Origin: Streptomyces albus subsp. albus
GTDB taxonomy: Bacteria > Actinomycetota > Actinomycetes > Streptomycetales > Streptomycetaceae
Length of the DNA: 64,000 nucleotides
Direction of reading: 5' to 3'
Assembly (NCBI RefSeq): GCF_000725885.1
Contig: NZ_JODR01000005.1
Span: 1-64,000 of the forward strand
In this document: piece after piece, positions 42,111 to 50,357 of the stretch
How positions within the stretch are numbered: position 1 is the first letter of the stretch
How the letters are laid out: each line of letters opens with the position of its first letter
Program-made: the position numbers and the translations under genes
The notes under the pieces: generated by a model
Told to the model about the DNA's origin: nothing
Databases searched by the model: none
What the model saw: only the letters and a program-made list of their open reading frames with translations

Positions 42111-42262
42111 GCCCCCGGTGCACCACCCGCTTCCTGCCACCCACGAAGCCCAGCCGGATCCGGCTCACCGGCCATGGCCGTTTCCCCCACTGGGGAGGGT
42201 CTCCCCGCACGTTTCTCGAAAGGTTCCGGGCGGTTCCGGCCGGCGCCCACAGGGCGCCGGCC
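42111..42262 (+). promoter_or_regulatory. Structured leader upstream of the MFS exporter
   Basis: Three stable stems lie in the 185 bases before the GTG: GGGGGCG/CGCCCCC (42111-42126, 2-base loop), GGGGAG/CTCCCC (42192-42206), which competes with CCCC/GGGG at 42185-42195, and GGCCGGCGCCC/GGGCGCCGGCC (42238-42262, 3-base loop). The last ends 33 bases before the start codon. Alternative pairing suggests attenuation, but there is no U-tract and no clear known riboswitch. Confidence 0.45.
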
Positions 42263-42295
42263 CGGGGACCGGCCACCGGAAGGGGAGGGACAACC

Positions 42296-43723
42296 GTGGC
42301 CCAGGACAGCGCACCGGCCCGCGGCATGCTCGCGACGATGGCGGTCGTCGTCGTGTGCAGCGGCGTCGTGCAGGGCTATCTGACGCCGCTGCTGCCGCGC
42401 ATCGGCGGGCACGTCGGCCTCAGCGGCGTCGGACAGAACAACCTCTACCTGCTGGCCCAGTTGGCGTTCGCCGTCATGACGCCGCTGCTGTCGAGACTGG
42501 GCGACCTGTACGGACACCGCCGGCTGCTCCGCATCTCGGTGGCGATGGTCGCGACCGGGTCCGTGCTGATGGCCGCCCGGCCGACGGCCGTCACCCTCGC
42601 CGTCGGCATGAATCTGCAAGGAGCCGTCGTCGGCTTCTTCCCGCTGCTCGCCGGCATCCTGCGGACCCGGGCACCGCGGCAGGCGCGCACCGGGATGTCG
42701 ATACTGGTCGCCGCGCTCCTGATGGCCGTCGGCGCGGGCAGTCTGGTGGCCGGCTCCCTCAGCGAACGGCACGCCGTCGCCGGACTGTGGACCGCGGTGC
42801 CCGTCAGCATCCTCGCCCTGGCGGCGGCCATGGTCCTGCCCGACAGCACGGCCCCGCGCGGCGGACGCTTCCACTTCGGCGCCGCGGCACTCCTCACCGC
42901 CGGACTGGTGGCGCTCGTCCTCGTACTGACCCAGGGCGGCACCTGGGGCTGGTCCTCCCCGAAGGCCCTGCTGACCGCCGCACTCGCCGTCGTCCTGCTG
43001 GCCCTGTGGGTGAGAGTCGAACACCGCTCCGCACAGCCGCTGGTGAAGGTCCGGCTGCTGCACAACCGGCGGCTGGCACTCGTCAACACCCACACCTTCT
43101 GCGCCGCCTTCGGCGCCGTCGGCTTCATGGGCACCAACGCCGTCTTCCTCGGCACCGACCCGCACGAGGCCGGCTACGGCATGCACCTGGGCGCCCGGTC
43201 CATCGCGACGGTCTCCTTCGCCATGGTCCTCACCGGCTGCCTCGGCTCGGCACTCACACCGCGACTGGCACGCGCGCTCGGCGACCGCACGGTGCTCGCC
43301 GCGGCGGGCATCCTGTGCGCCGCGGGTTTCACCACCATGGTCCTCGGCCACCGCGCGCTGTTCCCCTATGTGTGCGGTGTCCTCGTCGTCGGGCTGGCGA
43401 CCGGGCTCTTCGAAGCGGCCACCCGGACCCTGTCCGCGGAAGTCGTCGCCGAGGACGAGACGGCCGTCTCCGTCGGCCTCAACGAACTGGCCCTCTCCCT
43501 GGGCGCGGCCATCGGCGCCGCCGTCATCGGCGCCCTGCTGGCCGGGCACCGGACGACAGGCCCGGACGGCGTCATCGCACTCGCCGGGTACCAGTGGTCC
43601 TGGGGTGCGTGCGCCGTTGCGGCCCTGCTCGGCGCGGTGGCCGGCCTCGCCTTCCCGGGCCGGGCAGCGCTGGGCCCGCTGCCCGCGTCGCGGCCCCTCA
43701 CACCGAGCGGCGAGGCACTGTGA
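42296..43723 (+). CDS. MFS transporter (drug-efflux type)
   Basis: A 475-residue transporter with about 14 helices. Helix 1 starts MLATMAVVVVCSGVVQGYLT, motif A appears as SRLGDLYGHRRLLR, and the second half contains LVKVRLLHNRRLALVNTHTF. The GTG is preceded by AAGGGGAGGGACAACC. It is divergent from tsaD-alaS with about 315 bases between starts, which hold the TTGCAA element and a structured leader. If tsaD-alaS is a self-protection pair, this exporter could be part of the same function, but its substrate is unknown. Confidence 0.88.
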   Translation: MAQDSAPARGMLATMAVVVVCSGVVQGYLTPLLPRIGGHVGLSGVGQNNLYLLAQLAFAVMTPLLSRLGDLYGHRRLLRISVAMVATGSVLMAARPTAVTLAVGMNLQGAVVGFFPLLAGILRTRAPRQARTGMSILVAALLMAVGAGSLVAGSLSERHAVAGLWTAVPVSILALAAAMVLPDSTAPRGGRFHFGAAALLTAGLVALVLVLTQGGTWGWSSPKALLTAALAVVLLALWVRVEHRSAQPLVKVRLLHNRRLALVNTHTFCAAFGAVGFMGTNAVFLGTDPHEAGYGMHLGARSIATVSFAMVLTGCLGSALTPRLARALGDRTVLAAAGILCAAGFTTMVLGHRALFPYVCGVLVVGLATGLFEAATRTLSAEVVAEDETAVSVGLNELALSLGAAIGAAVIGALLAGHRTTGPDGVIALAGYQWSWGACAVAALLGAVAGLAFPGRAALGPLPASRPLTPSGEAL

Positions 43724-43949
43724 CACCGTCGCCGCTGCCCCGCAGACGGGGCGGTCCCGTCCTGCCGGGCGGGCCGGTCCTTCCCGCGCGGCGGCGAAGC
43801 CGCGCACCGGCCGCGCGCCGAGGACGACAGCGCCGGCACCGACCGGCAGCCCCGTCCGGGCCGACGGGCTGTCAGTGCCGTCGGTGATGATGGGGCCCGT
43901 CGGAGCGACAACGCGGCGGACGGCCGCGGCACGAGGAAGGCACCCGAGC

Positions 43950-45041
43950 ATGAGCGAAACCCGGCCGGACTTCTCCTGGCTGCCCGGACTGGCGCAGCGG
44001 CTGCGCGCCGCCGGCACGGACTGGCGGGAAGCGGGGCTGCGCCAACTCGCCGGGGAACTCGGCTGGGAGTGGAAGGACGCCCCGGGCGGTCCGCTGCTGC
44101 GCACGGAACTGCCCGGCGCGGCCCCCGCGCGGCTGCGGCCGGTGGACGCGCTGGAGAAGGACTACGTGCACGACGGCGAGGAGTACCTCGGTCTGTACAT
44201 ACCCCTGGTGCCGCACGACGAGGAGCGCGGCCCGGCCGGTTGCGCCGACGCCTTCCGCGCTGCGGGCCGCGCGCTGCGCGACGCCCTCGGCCCCGCCTCG
44301 GTCATGGGCGCGTACGGTTTCCCGATGCCGTTCTTCGACTCACCGCCGGTCTGGGGCAGCCCGTTCCTGCGCTGGCGCGGCAGGGACACCAGTCTGGAGC
44401 TGCACCCGTCGCAGGACGGCCCCGAACTGCTGCTGATGCCGACCGGGCCGCAGGAGAACTGGCACTGGCGCATAAGCCAGGGCGAACCCGGCGAGCTGGG
44501 CGGCTTCTTCGGCGTCCGGAACGCCGACCCCGCCAACGCCGGACTGGGCATACCCGGCGGATGGCGTACCGACGACTGGGACACCTTCCGCCGCGCGCTC
44601 GGCGACTTCCTGCACACCTTGCCGGCCGAGACCCGCGCGCTCGGCACCGTGATCGACTTCGCCCTGCACGGCCGCATACCCGGCTCCGGCGGCCCGATGC
44701 TGTGCAACATCTCCAGCGGCGACACCCTGGAGATCGCCCACTTCACCTGGACCACCGAGCACGTCACGGACCTCGGTGCCGAGGCCATGCGCCGGCTCGG
44801 CTGGACCCCGGCGGAGGAACAGGCGCCCACCCGCGAGCACTGGGACCCGGTGGACCACGTCGTCGGTCCCTTCCAGCCGGGCGAGTCGGACGGCGCGGCG
44901 ACGGCGGGCGTGCTGGTCGACTACCTGCGGGCGGTCGGCGTGCCGTCCCCCGCGCACCTGCTGCTCTCCGACAGCGCCCAGGAGGTCGACGGCTACTGGG
45001 TCGACTACTTCGGGCTGACGCTCGAACAGCCGTCGAGCTGA
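43950..45041 (+). CDS. Unrecognised 363-residue soluble protein
   Basis: I do not recognise this family. The protein is acidic and Trp/Gly-rich with no signal peptide or membrane helix. An N-terminal helical region (LAQRLRAAGTDWREAGLRQL) precedes a mixed alpha/beta body, with SVMGAYGFPMPFFDSPPVWG, GPQENWHWRISQGEPGELGG and TVIDFALHGRIPGSGGPMLC as notable stretches, and a C-terminal helical region ending DGYWVDYFGLTLEQ. GAGGAAGG precedes the ATG, and codon use is normal. It looks like two repeated halves joined by a Pro/Glu linker near residue 290. It follows the MFS gene by 226 bases holding only short GC hairpins. It converges on the SDR gene with a terminator between them. Confidence 0.75.
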   Translation: MSETRPDFSWLPGLAQRLRAAGTDWREAGLRQLAGELGWEWKDAPGGPLLRTELPGAAPARLRPVDALEKDYVHDGEEYLGLYIPLVPHDEERGPAGCADAFRAAGRALRDALGPASVMGAYGFPMPFFDSPPVWGSPFLRWRGRDTSLELHPSQDGPELLLMPTGPQENWHWRISQGEPGELGGFFGVRNADPANAGLGIPGGWRTDDWDTFRRALGDFLHTLPAETRALGTVIDFALHGRIPGSGGPMLCNISSGDTLEIAHFTWTTEHVTDLGAEAMRRLGWTPAEEQAPTREHWDPVDHVVGPFQPGESDGAATAGVLVDYLRAVGVPSPAHLLLSDSAQEVDGYWVDYFGLTLEQPSS

Positions 45042-45108
45042 GCGGCGGCCCCACGGCGGCGAGCGGCGGCGCCGCCCGCGCGGACCGGACCGGAGGCGCC
45101 GGCCACGG

Positions 45109-45149
45109 GCACCGCGTCAGAGGCCGGCCGCCGGTCCCCGACGCGGTGC
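45109..45149. terminator. Bidirectional hairpin between convergent genes
   Basis: Arms GCACCGCGTC and GACGCGGTGC form a perfect 10-bp stem with a 21-base GC-rich loop. It lies between the unrecognised gene and the SDR gene. Confidence 0.65.
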
Positions 45150-45177
45150 GCCGTCGCGGCCGGCCCCGCCCCGGGTG

Positions 45178-45954
45178 TCAGCCCTCCCTGTGCAGCTTGT
45201 AGTTGGACGCCTGGGCACGGGGGCGGACGACCAGCAGATCGATGTTGACGTGACTGGGGCGGGTGACGGCCCAGGTGATGGTGTCCGCCACGTCGTCGGC
45301 GGTCAGCGGCGCGGCCACACCCGCGTAGACCTTGGCCGCCTTCTCCGGGTCGCCGTGGAACCGGGTGAGGGCGAACTCCTCGGTCTTGACCAGGCCGGGA
45401 GCGATTTCGATGACCCGCACCGGGGAGCCGACGATCTCCAGCCGCAGCGTCTCGGCGAGCACGTGCTCCGCGTGCTTCGCCGCGACATACCCCGCTCCGC
45501 CCTCGTAAGTGCCGTGCCCAGCGGTGGAGGAGACCACCACGACGGTGCCGTCGCCGCTCGCCGTCAGCGCCGGCAGCAGGGCCTGGGTGACGTGGAGCGT
45601 CCCGATGACGTTCGTCTCGTACATCCGGCGCCACTCGTCGGGGTCGCCGGTGGCGACCGGATCGGCGCCCAGTGCACCGCCCGCGTTGTTGACGACGACG
45701 TCCAGGGTCGGGAACCGTTCGGCGAACGCGTCGACGGCGGCGCGGTCGGTCACGTCGAGGACGTACGCCTCGGCCTGCTGCCCCGCCTCGGTGATCTCGG
45801 CGGCCAGTGCGTCGATCCGCTCCTTGCGGCGGGCGGTCAGCACGACGCGGTAACCGGCCGCCGCCAGCCCGCGGGCGGTGGCGGCGCCGATGCCGCTGCT
45901 CGCGCCGGTGACGACGGCGACGGGGGAGGACGCTTGCTGTTCGGTTGCTGTCAT
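45178..45954 (-). CDS. Short-chain dehydrogenase/reductase (YdfG-like)
   Basis: A 258-residue classical SDR. The cofactor motif is VVTGASSGIGAATARGL (TGxxxGxG), with RR after the second strand (LTARRKER) favouring NADPH. NNAGG and the catalytic Ser-Tyr-Lys set (VVVSSTAGHG; GYVAAKHAE) are present. The best-known relatives oxidise 3-hydroxy acids such as serine or reduce carbonyls. AGGAGCACCACAT precedes the ATG. It stands alone between a convergent gene and a repeat-rich gap, so context gives no pathway. Confidence 0.92.
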   Translation of the reverse strand: MTATEQQASSPVAVVTGASSGIGAATARGLAAAGYRVVLTARRKERIDALAAEITEAGQQAEAYVLDVTDRAAVDAFAERFPTLDVVVNNAGGALGADPVATGDPDEWRRMYETNVIGTLHVTQALLPALTASGDGTVVVVSSTAGHGTYEGGAGYVAAKHAEHVLAETLRLEIVGSPVRVIEIAPGLVKTEEFALTRFHGDPEKAAKVYAGVAAPLTADDVADTITWAVTRPSHVNIDLLVVRPRAQASNYKLHREG

Positions 45955-46107
45955 ATGTGGTGCTCCTGGGACGTACGGTGTGGTCCGGCCAGGGTATGCG
46001 GGGGCGGCCACGGCCCCACCCGCCACCCGGCACCACCACGCACTCGAATCCGGAGCGCCGCCAACAGCGCGGCGACGCGCCCTGGTTCGGCCGACTAGGT
46101 GTCTGTC

Positions 46108-46233
46108 CCGGCGTCTGCGCCTGCTCCGGCGTCTGCGCCTGCTCCGGCGTCTGCGCCTGCTCCGGCGTCTGCGCCTGCCCCGGCGTCTGCGCCTGCCCCG
46201 GCGTCTGCGTCTGTTCCGGCGTCGGCGTCGGCG
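46108..46233 (+). repeat. 18-bp minisatellite (six to seven copies)
   Basis: Six near-perfect copies of CCGGCGTCTGCGCCTGCT run head to tail from 46108 to 46215, followed by a degenerate seventh. As the unit is a multiple of three, the reading frames stay open on both strands (repeating Pro-Ala-Ser-Ala-Pro-Ala on plus, Ala-Gly-Ala-Asp on minus). I do not call a gene: no good ribosome binding site or non-repeat domain supports one. The rest of the 385-base gap between the SDR and senR genes shows nothing else. Confidence 0.85.
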
Positions 46234-46338
46234 CCTGGCGCGGTGCCGGTGCGGTCGCCGGCCGGCACCCGGGCTGCCGCCGTCACAGCAGCCGCCGCCG
46301 GGCGGCGGCCGGCCGTCAGGGACGTGGCGTGGCCCGGA

Positions 46339-47037
46339 TCAGGGCAGCAGCCGGCGCTCCTTGGCGACGGCCACCGCGCCGGCCCGGGTCTGCACCCCGA
46401 GCTTGTCGTAGATGCGGCCCAGATGCGTCTTGACCGTGGCCTCGCTGATGAACAGCGCCCGCGCGATCTCCCGGTTGCCGAGGCCGCGTGCGAGCTGGCC
46501 GAGGATGTCCCGCTCCCGTGGGGTGAGTGCCGGGCGCGGGTCGCGCAGCCGGGACATCACCCGCTGGGCGACGGGCGGCGACAGCGTGGTGCGGCCCTCC
46601 GCCGCAGCGCGGATCGCGGAGAACAGCTCTTCCGGGCGCTCCGCCTTGAGTAGATAGCCGGTGGCACCCGCCTCGACGGCACGGGTGATGTCCGCGTCGG
46701 TGTCGTACGTGGTCAGCACCAGCACCCGGGGAGCCGCCGAGGCGTGCGGGCCGGGCGGCGCCGCCAGGATGCGCCGGGTGGCCTCCACGCCGTCGATGCC
46801 CGCGCCGAGCTGGAGGTCCATCAGCACGACGTCGGGGGACAGGGCGGCGGCCAGGGCGACCGCCTCCTCGCCGCTGCCCGCCTCGCCCACCACCTCGATG
46901 CCGGGAGCGCTGCCGAGCAGGGCCAGCAGCCCGGCCCGCACGACGGTGTGGTCGTCGCACAACAGCAGCCGCACGGCCCCGGAACGGCCGCCGGGCGCGG
47001 CGGCGGTGGGCGGACCGGACGGGTCGGCGGACATCAT
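46339..47037 (-). CDS. senR: NarL-family response regulator (SenR-like)
   Basis: A 232-residue response regulator. The receiver domain (about 22-150) has the acidic DD pair in LLLCDDHTVV, the phospho-acceptor in VVLMDLQLG, and the Thr/Lys positions TTYDTD and YLLKAERPEE. The LuxR-type helix-turn-helix (about 165-230) reads LTPRERDILGQLARGLGNRE and ISEATVKTHLGRIYDKLGV. It starts ATGATG overlapping the kinase stop, so translation is coupled. Divergent hbpS next to the kinase is the arrangement of the redox- and haem-sensing SenS-SenR system of Streptomyces reticuli, which controls oxidative-stress genes. Confidence 0.85.
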   Translation of the reverse strand: MMSADPSGPPTAAAPGGRSGAVRLLLCDDHTVVRAGLLALLGSAPGIEVVGEAGSGEEAVALAAALSPDVVLMDLQLGAGIDGVEATRRILAAPPGPHASAAPRVLVLTTYDTDADITRAVEAGATGYLLKAERPEELFSAIRAAAEGRTTLSPPVAQRVMSRLRDPRPALTPRERDILGQLARGLGNREIARALFISEATVKTHLGRIYDKLGVQTRAGAVAVAKERRLLP

Positions 47038-48572
47038 GGCGTGGGCTCCAGGGGGACGGCGGCGGACAGGACGGTGCCTTCTCCAGGGGCGGACTCGACG
47101 GTGAGCGTGCCGCCGAGCCGCCGTACGCGTGCCCGTATGGCGGGCAGCCCGTGGCCGCGCGTACGGCGCCGGCCGGGCGCCTCACCCGGTCCTTCCCCGG
47201 GCGGGACGAAACCGCGGCCGTCGTCCGCCACGTCCAGCACCACCTGGTCGCCCAGGTAGCTGAGCGTCAGCGCGGCCGTGGCCGCCTCGGCGTGTTCCCG
47301 TACGTTCGCGAGGGCGCCCTGCGCGATGCGCAGCAGTGCCGAGGCGACGCTCTCGGGCAGCGGTACGGGGGTGCCCTCCAGATGGAAGCGCACCTCCGGA
47401 CTGTCGCGGCCCGCCTGCTCGCCTTCGTGCGCCGCCAGTTCGTACAGGGCCCGCTCCAGCGGGACGCCGCCGGCCAGCGGGGGGGGAGCGAGGCCGTGGA
47501 CGAAACGGCGCGCCTCCGCCAGATCGCGTCCGGCGATGCCGGCGGCCGTGCGCACGTGCGCCCGGGCCGCGGCCGGGTCGGCCTCCCATGTGCGTTCGGC
47601 GGCCTGGAGGAGCATCTGCTGGCTGGACAGCCCCTGGGCGAGGGTGTCGTGGATCTCCATGGCCAGCCGCTGCCGCTCCGCGAGCATGCCTTCGCGCCGC
47701 TCGGTGGCGGCCAGTTCCCTGCGGGTGCGCAGCAGATCGTCGATGAGGGAGCGCTGGCGTTCCGCCTGCCGTTCCATATGGAGGAAGACGGCGGTCGCCA
47801 GTGCCGCGACGGCGGGCGGCGCGAGCAGGAGGTTGGGGTCGAACACCGCGGCCAGCCGCACCTGCGCGAAGACCACGAGCCCGGTGAGCAGCACCACCAG
47901 CGCGACGGCGGCGCGCGGCGGCAGGGTGCGCAGCCCCGTGTAGACGAGAGGGACCGCGCACCAGGCGAAGCTGGGCGCCAGCAGGACCAGGACGACCCAT
48001 ACGGCGAGGACCGCGCCCAGCGGGTACAGACCGCGGGAGGGCGGACGCAGCCAACGGGGCCGTGACCCGGCACGGCCGCCTCGTACGTGGGAGACGTCCG
48101 CCGCCGCACCGGCCTGTGGTCCGCCTCGGGGCCGCGGCGTCGCCGCACCTGTCCGCGGGTCCGCCTGCGCCTCTGCCGGGCCGCCCGTCCGCGGTTCCGC
48201 TGCGGCGCCCGCCTGCGCCCTCGCCGGCCCGTCCGTTCGCGCGTCCGCTGTCGCGCCTGCCTGCGCCCCTGCCGGGCCGCCCGTCCGCGGGTCCGCCGCC
48301 CCGCCTGTCCGCGTCGTGCCGGTCCGTTTCCCGGCCGCCGTACGCGCTCTCGCCCCGGATCGCGTACCCGCCCCGAAGCCCGGGGCGAGGACGTGGCCCA
48401 GTACGTAGCAGAGCGCGAGCACGGTGCTCAGGGCGACGACCCACGGGGTGCGGGGATTGCCCGGATGGTTGAGCAGGTAGCGGGAGAGCGAGGCCCCGAG
48501 CAGCAGGAAGAAGGCCGCGTGGATGACGGGCGCCAGCCAGCGGTCCTGGGGTTGTGCATGCTCACTGTGCAC
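47034..48572 (-). CDS. senS: Sensor histidine kinase, SenS-like, with long repeat linker
   Basis: A 512-residue HisKA_3 kinase with five predicted membrane helices (two at residues 12-65, three at 182-266), the number predicted for SenS. The phospho-acceptor is H308 in AMEIHDTLAQGLSSQQ; the ATP lid region is GHGLPAIRARVRRLGG. Residues 67-180 between helices 2 and 3 are a long Ala/Gly/Arg/Thr-rich insert with a 16-residue repeat (RTGGPAGAQAGATAD-type at residues 96, 112 and 128), corresponding to 48-bp DNA repeats. The GTG start follows GAGGAGG. It should respond to the secreted HbpS encoded divergently. Confidence 0.85.
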   Translation of the reverse strand: MHSEHAQPQDRWLAPVIHAAFFLLLGASLSRYLLNHPGNPRTPWVVALSTVLALCYVLGHVLAPGFGAGTRSGARARTAAGKRTGTTRTGGAADPRTGGPAGAQAGATADARTDGPARAQAGAAAEPRTGGPAEAQADPRTGAATPRPRGGPQAGAAADVSHVRGGRAGSRPRWLRPPSRGLYPLGAVLAVWVVLVLLAPSFAWCAVPLVYTGLRTLPPRAAVALVVLLTGLVVFAQVRLAAVFDPNLLLAPPAVAALATAVFLHMERQAERQRSLIDDLLRTRRELAATERREGMLAERQRLAMEIHDTLAQGLSSQQMLLQAAERTWEADPAAARAHVRTAAGIAGRDLAEARRFVHGLAPPPLAGGVPLERALYELAAHEGEQAGRDSPEVRFHLEGTPVPLPESVASALLRIAQGALANVREHAEAATAALTLSYLGDQVVLDVADDGRGFVPPGEGPGEAPGRRRTRGHGLPAIRARVRRLGGTLTVESAPGEGTVLSAAVPLEPTP

Positions 48573-48816
48573 GCGGCGGCCTCCTCGACAGGGTCTTCCG
48601 AGGCAGTCGTAACCCGCGCGGGCCACCCCGCGCATCAGCCGATCGGTCGACCCCGGCATCCCCCATCATGCCCGCGGACGGCAGCCGTCCCGGCGACCCC
48701 CGGGGCGGTGCACGCCGCAGAGCATGGAGACACGGCGCACCGGCCTGCCGGCGGCGCCCCACCCGGCCCCGGCGCCCCGCCGGGGCGCGGAGCCACGAGT
48801 CTTCGAGGAGTACCCC

Positions 48817-49422
48817 ATGGACGACGCCCGCCGTACTTCCGCAGCCCCCTCCCCGTCGCCCGAGCGCGCCGGCAGGCGCCGCACCCGTGTCCTGGCCGGC
48901 ACCGCCGTCGGTGTGGTCGCGGTCGCCGGACTCGGCACCTTCGGCGCGGTGCAGGCCACCGCGTCCCCCTCCGCGCAGCGGACGGCCCCCGTCGCGGCCA
49001 AGGCGGCGGGCAAGGACCTGACCACCAGCCGGCATCTGTCCGTCGCGGCGGCGACCCGCGCCGCGCAGGCCGTGCTCGCCGCCGCGGCGAAGGGCGGCCA
49101 GAAGGTGTCCGTCGCCGTCGTCGACCGCAACGGCAACACCGTGGTGACGCTGCGCGGGGACGGCGCCGGTCCGCAGTCGTACGAGTCGGCCGAGCGGAAG
49201 GGCTTCACGGCCGTGTCGTGGAACGCGCCGACCTCCCAGTTGGTGAAGAACCTGGAGAAGACCCCCAACCTCAAGGACATACCCGGCACCCTGTTCCTGG
49301 CCGGCGGCGTCCCCGTGCGGGCCGGTGACGCCCCGGTGGCCGGCATCGGGGTGGCCGGAGCGCCCAGCGGCGCGCTGGACGAGGAGTTCGCCCGGGCCGG
49401 TGCGAAGGCTCTCGGCGAGTGA
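48817..49422 (+). CDS. hbpS: Secreted haem-binding GlcG/HbpS-like protein
   Basis: A 201-residue protein. The N-terminus has paired arginines (RAGRRRTRVLAGTAVGVVAV) before a hydrophobic stretch and an AxA-type cleavage region, consistent with twin-arginine or Sec export. The mature part is a GlcG/HbpS (PF03928) domain: LTTSRHLSVAAATRAAQAVL, VAVVDRNGNTVVTLRGDGAG, and GGVPVRAGDAPVAGIGVAGA. HbpS of S. reticuli binds haem and iron outside the cell and modulates SenS autophosphorylation. GAGGAG precedes the ATG. It is divergent from senS with 244 bases between starts, and overlaps the next gene by four bases. Confidence 0.85.
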   Translation: MDDARRTSAAPSPSPERAGRRRTRVLAGTAVGVVAVAGLGTFGAVQATASPSAQRTAPVAAKAAGKDLTTSRHLSVAAATRAAQAVLAAAAKGGQKVSVAVVDRNGNTVVTLRGDGAGPQSYESAERKGFTAVSWNAPTSQLVKNLEKTPNLKDIPGTLFLAGGVPVRAGDAPVAGIGVAGAPSGALDEEFARAGAKALGE

Positions 49423-50216
49423 CGAGAAGGAGGACGGTCCGCATGCTCGGCATGGTGGTGCTCACGGTTCTGGCGGCGTGCACGGTGCAGGACGGCCGGG
49501 GAAGCCCGGGCGGCGAGCACGGCACGAAGGCCGGCGCCCCGGCATCCTCGTCGCCGGGGAAGTCCGCGGCTCCCTCGGCGTCGTCCTCCGCCCCGCCCAC
49601 TTCGTCCTCCCCTTCGCCGGGGGCCGACCGGCGGCTGCTGGAGGCGGCCCGCGAGGGGGACGAGGCGGCCGTCCGTGCCGCGCTGCGCGCCGGCGCCCGT
49701 ACCGAGGCGCGGGACGCGAAGCGCCGTACGCCCTTGCTGCTGGCAGCACTCGGCGACCATGTGGCGGCGGCCCGCGTGCTGGTCGAGGCGGGCGCGGACC
49801 CCGATGCGCAGGACGAGCGTTCCGACAGTCCGTGGCTGGTCACCGGGGTGACGGGCAGCGTGCGGATGGCGCGGGTCCTGCTGGAGGCCGGGCCCGATCT
49901 CGGGCTGACCAACCGGTTCGGCGGCACCTCGCTGATCCCGGCGAGCGAGCGCGGCCACGTCGCCTACGTACGGGAGGTGCTGGAGCGGACCTCGATCGAG
50001 GTCGACCACGTCAACCGGCTCGGGTGGACCGCGCTGCTGGAGGCCGTCATCCTCGGTGACGGCGGGCCCGACCACCGGAAGGTGGTGGCCCTGCTGCTGG
50101 ACCACGGCGCGGACCCGGAGCTGGCCGACAAGGACGGCGTGACGCCCCTGGAGCACGCGCGGCGCCGGGGCTTCGACGAGATCGCCCGGCTGCTGCGGGA
50201 CGCCGGGGCCCGCTGA
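49419..50216 (+). CDS. Ankyrin-repeat lipoprotein coupled to hbpS
   Basis: A 265-residue exported protein. The signal peptide MTRRRTVRMLGMVVLTVLAAC has an Arg-rich start and a lipobox (LAAC). A Ser/Pro/Ala-rich linker of about 45 residues follows, then four to five ankyrin repeats from residue 70 (RRLLEAAREGDEAAVRAALR, TPLLLAALGDHVAAARVLVE, ending in the repeat VTPLEHARRRGFDEIARLLR). The GTG start overlaps the hbpS stop as GTGA. An ATG eight codons later has a good ribosome binding site but loses the arginines. Ankyrin proteins beside catalase or haem genes are implicated in oxidant protection in other bacteria (analogy only). Confidence 0.83.
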   Translation: MTRRRTVRMLGMVVLTVLAACTVQDGRGSPGGEHGTKAGAPASSSPGKSAAPSASSSAPPTSSSPSPGADRRLLEAAREGDEAAVRAALRAGARTEARDAKRRTPLLLAALGDHVAAARVLVEAGADPDAQDERSDSPWLVTGVTGSVRMARVLLEAGPDLGLTNRFGGTSLIPASERGHVAYVREVLERTSIEVDHVNRLGWTALLEAVILGDGGPDHRKVVALLLDHGADPELADKDGVTPLEHARRRGFDEIARLLRDAGAR

Positions 50217-50234
50217 GCCGGACGGGAGGAACGC

Positions 50235-50277
50235 GGCGGCTCCTGCCCGGGACCGGCGGCCCAGGGCAGGAGCCGCC
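50235..50277. terminator. Bidirectional hairpin terminator
   Basis: Perfect 14-bp arms, GGCGGCTCCTGCCC and GGGCAGGAGCCGCC, with a 15-base loop. It lies between the convergent ankyrin and AraC genes. A partly repeated GC segment follows to 50340. Confidence 0.8.
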
Positions 50278-50357
50278 TGCGGCCCGGGAACGGCGGCCGG
50301 GGCAGGGACCGTCCGCGGCCCAGGCCGGAGGCCGTCTGTGCGCGGTCGGTGGTCGTC

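Noticed and set aside
42174..42383. A 69-residue leader protein upstream of the MFS exporter
   Set aside because: No ribosome binding site before its ATG, and it runs through the hairpins into the exporter in another frame; the stems themselves seem more meaningful.
46108..46233. CRISPR array
   Set aside because: Units are contiguous 18-mers without spacers and there are no cas genes.
46095..46286. A 63-residue minus-strand protein of repeating Ala-Gly-Ala-Asp, and a plus-strand Pro-Ala-Ser frame
   Set aside because: Both are by-products of an 18-bp tandem repeat; no ribosome binding site and no non-repeat domain.
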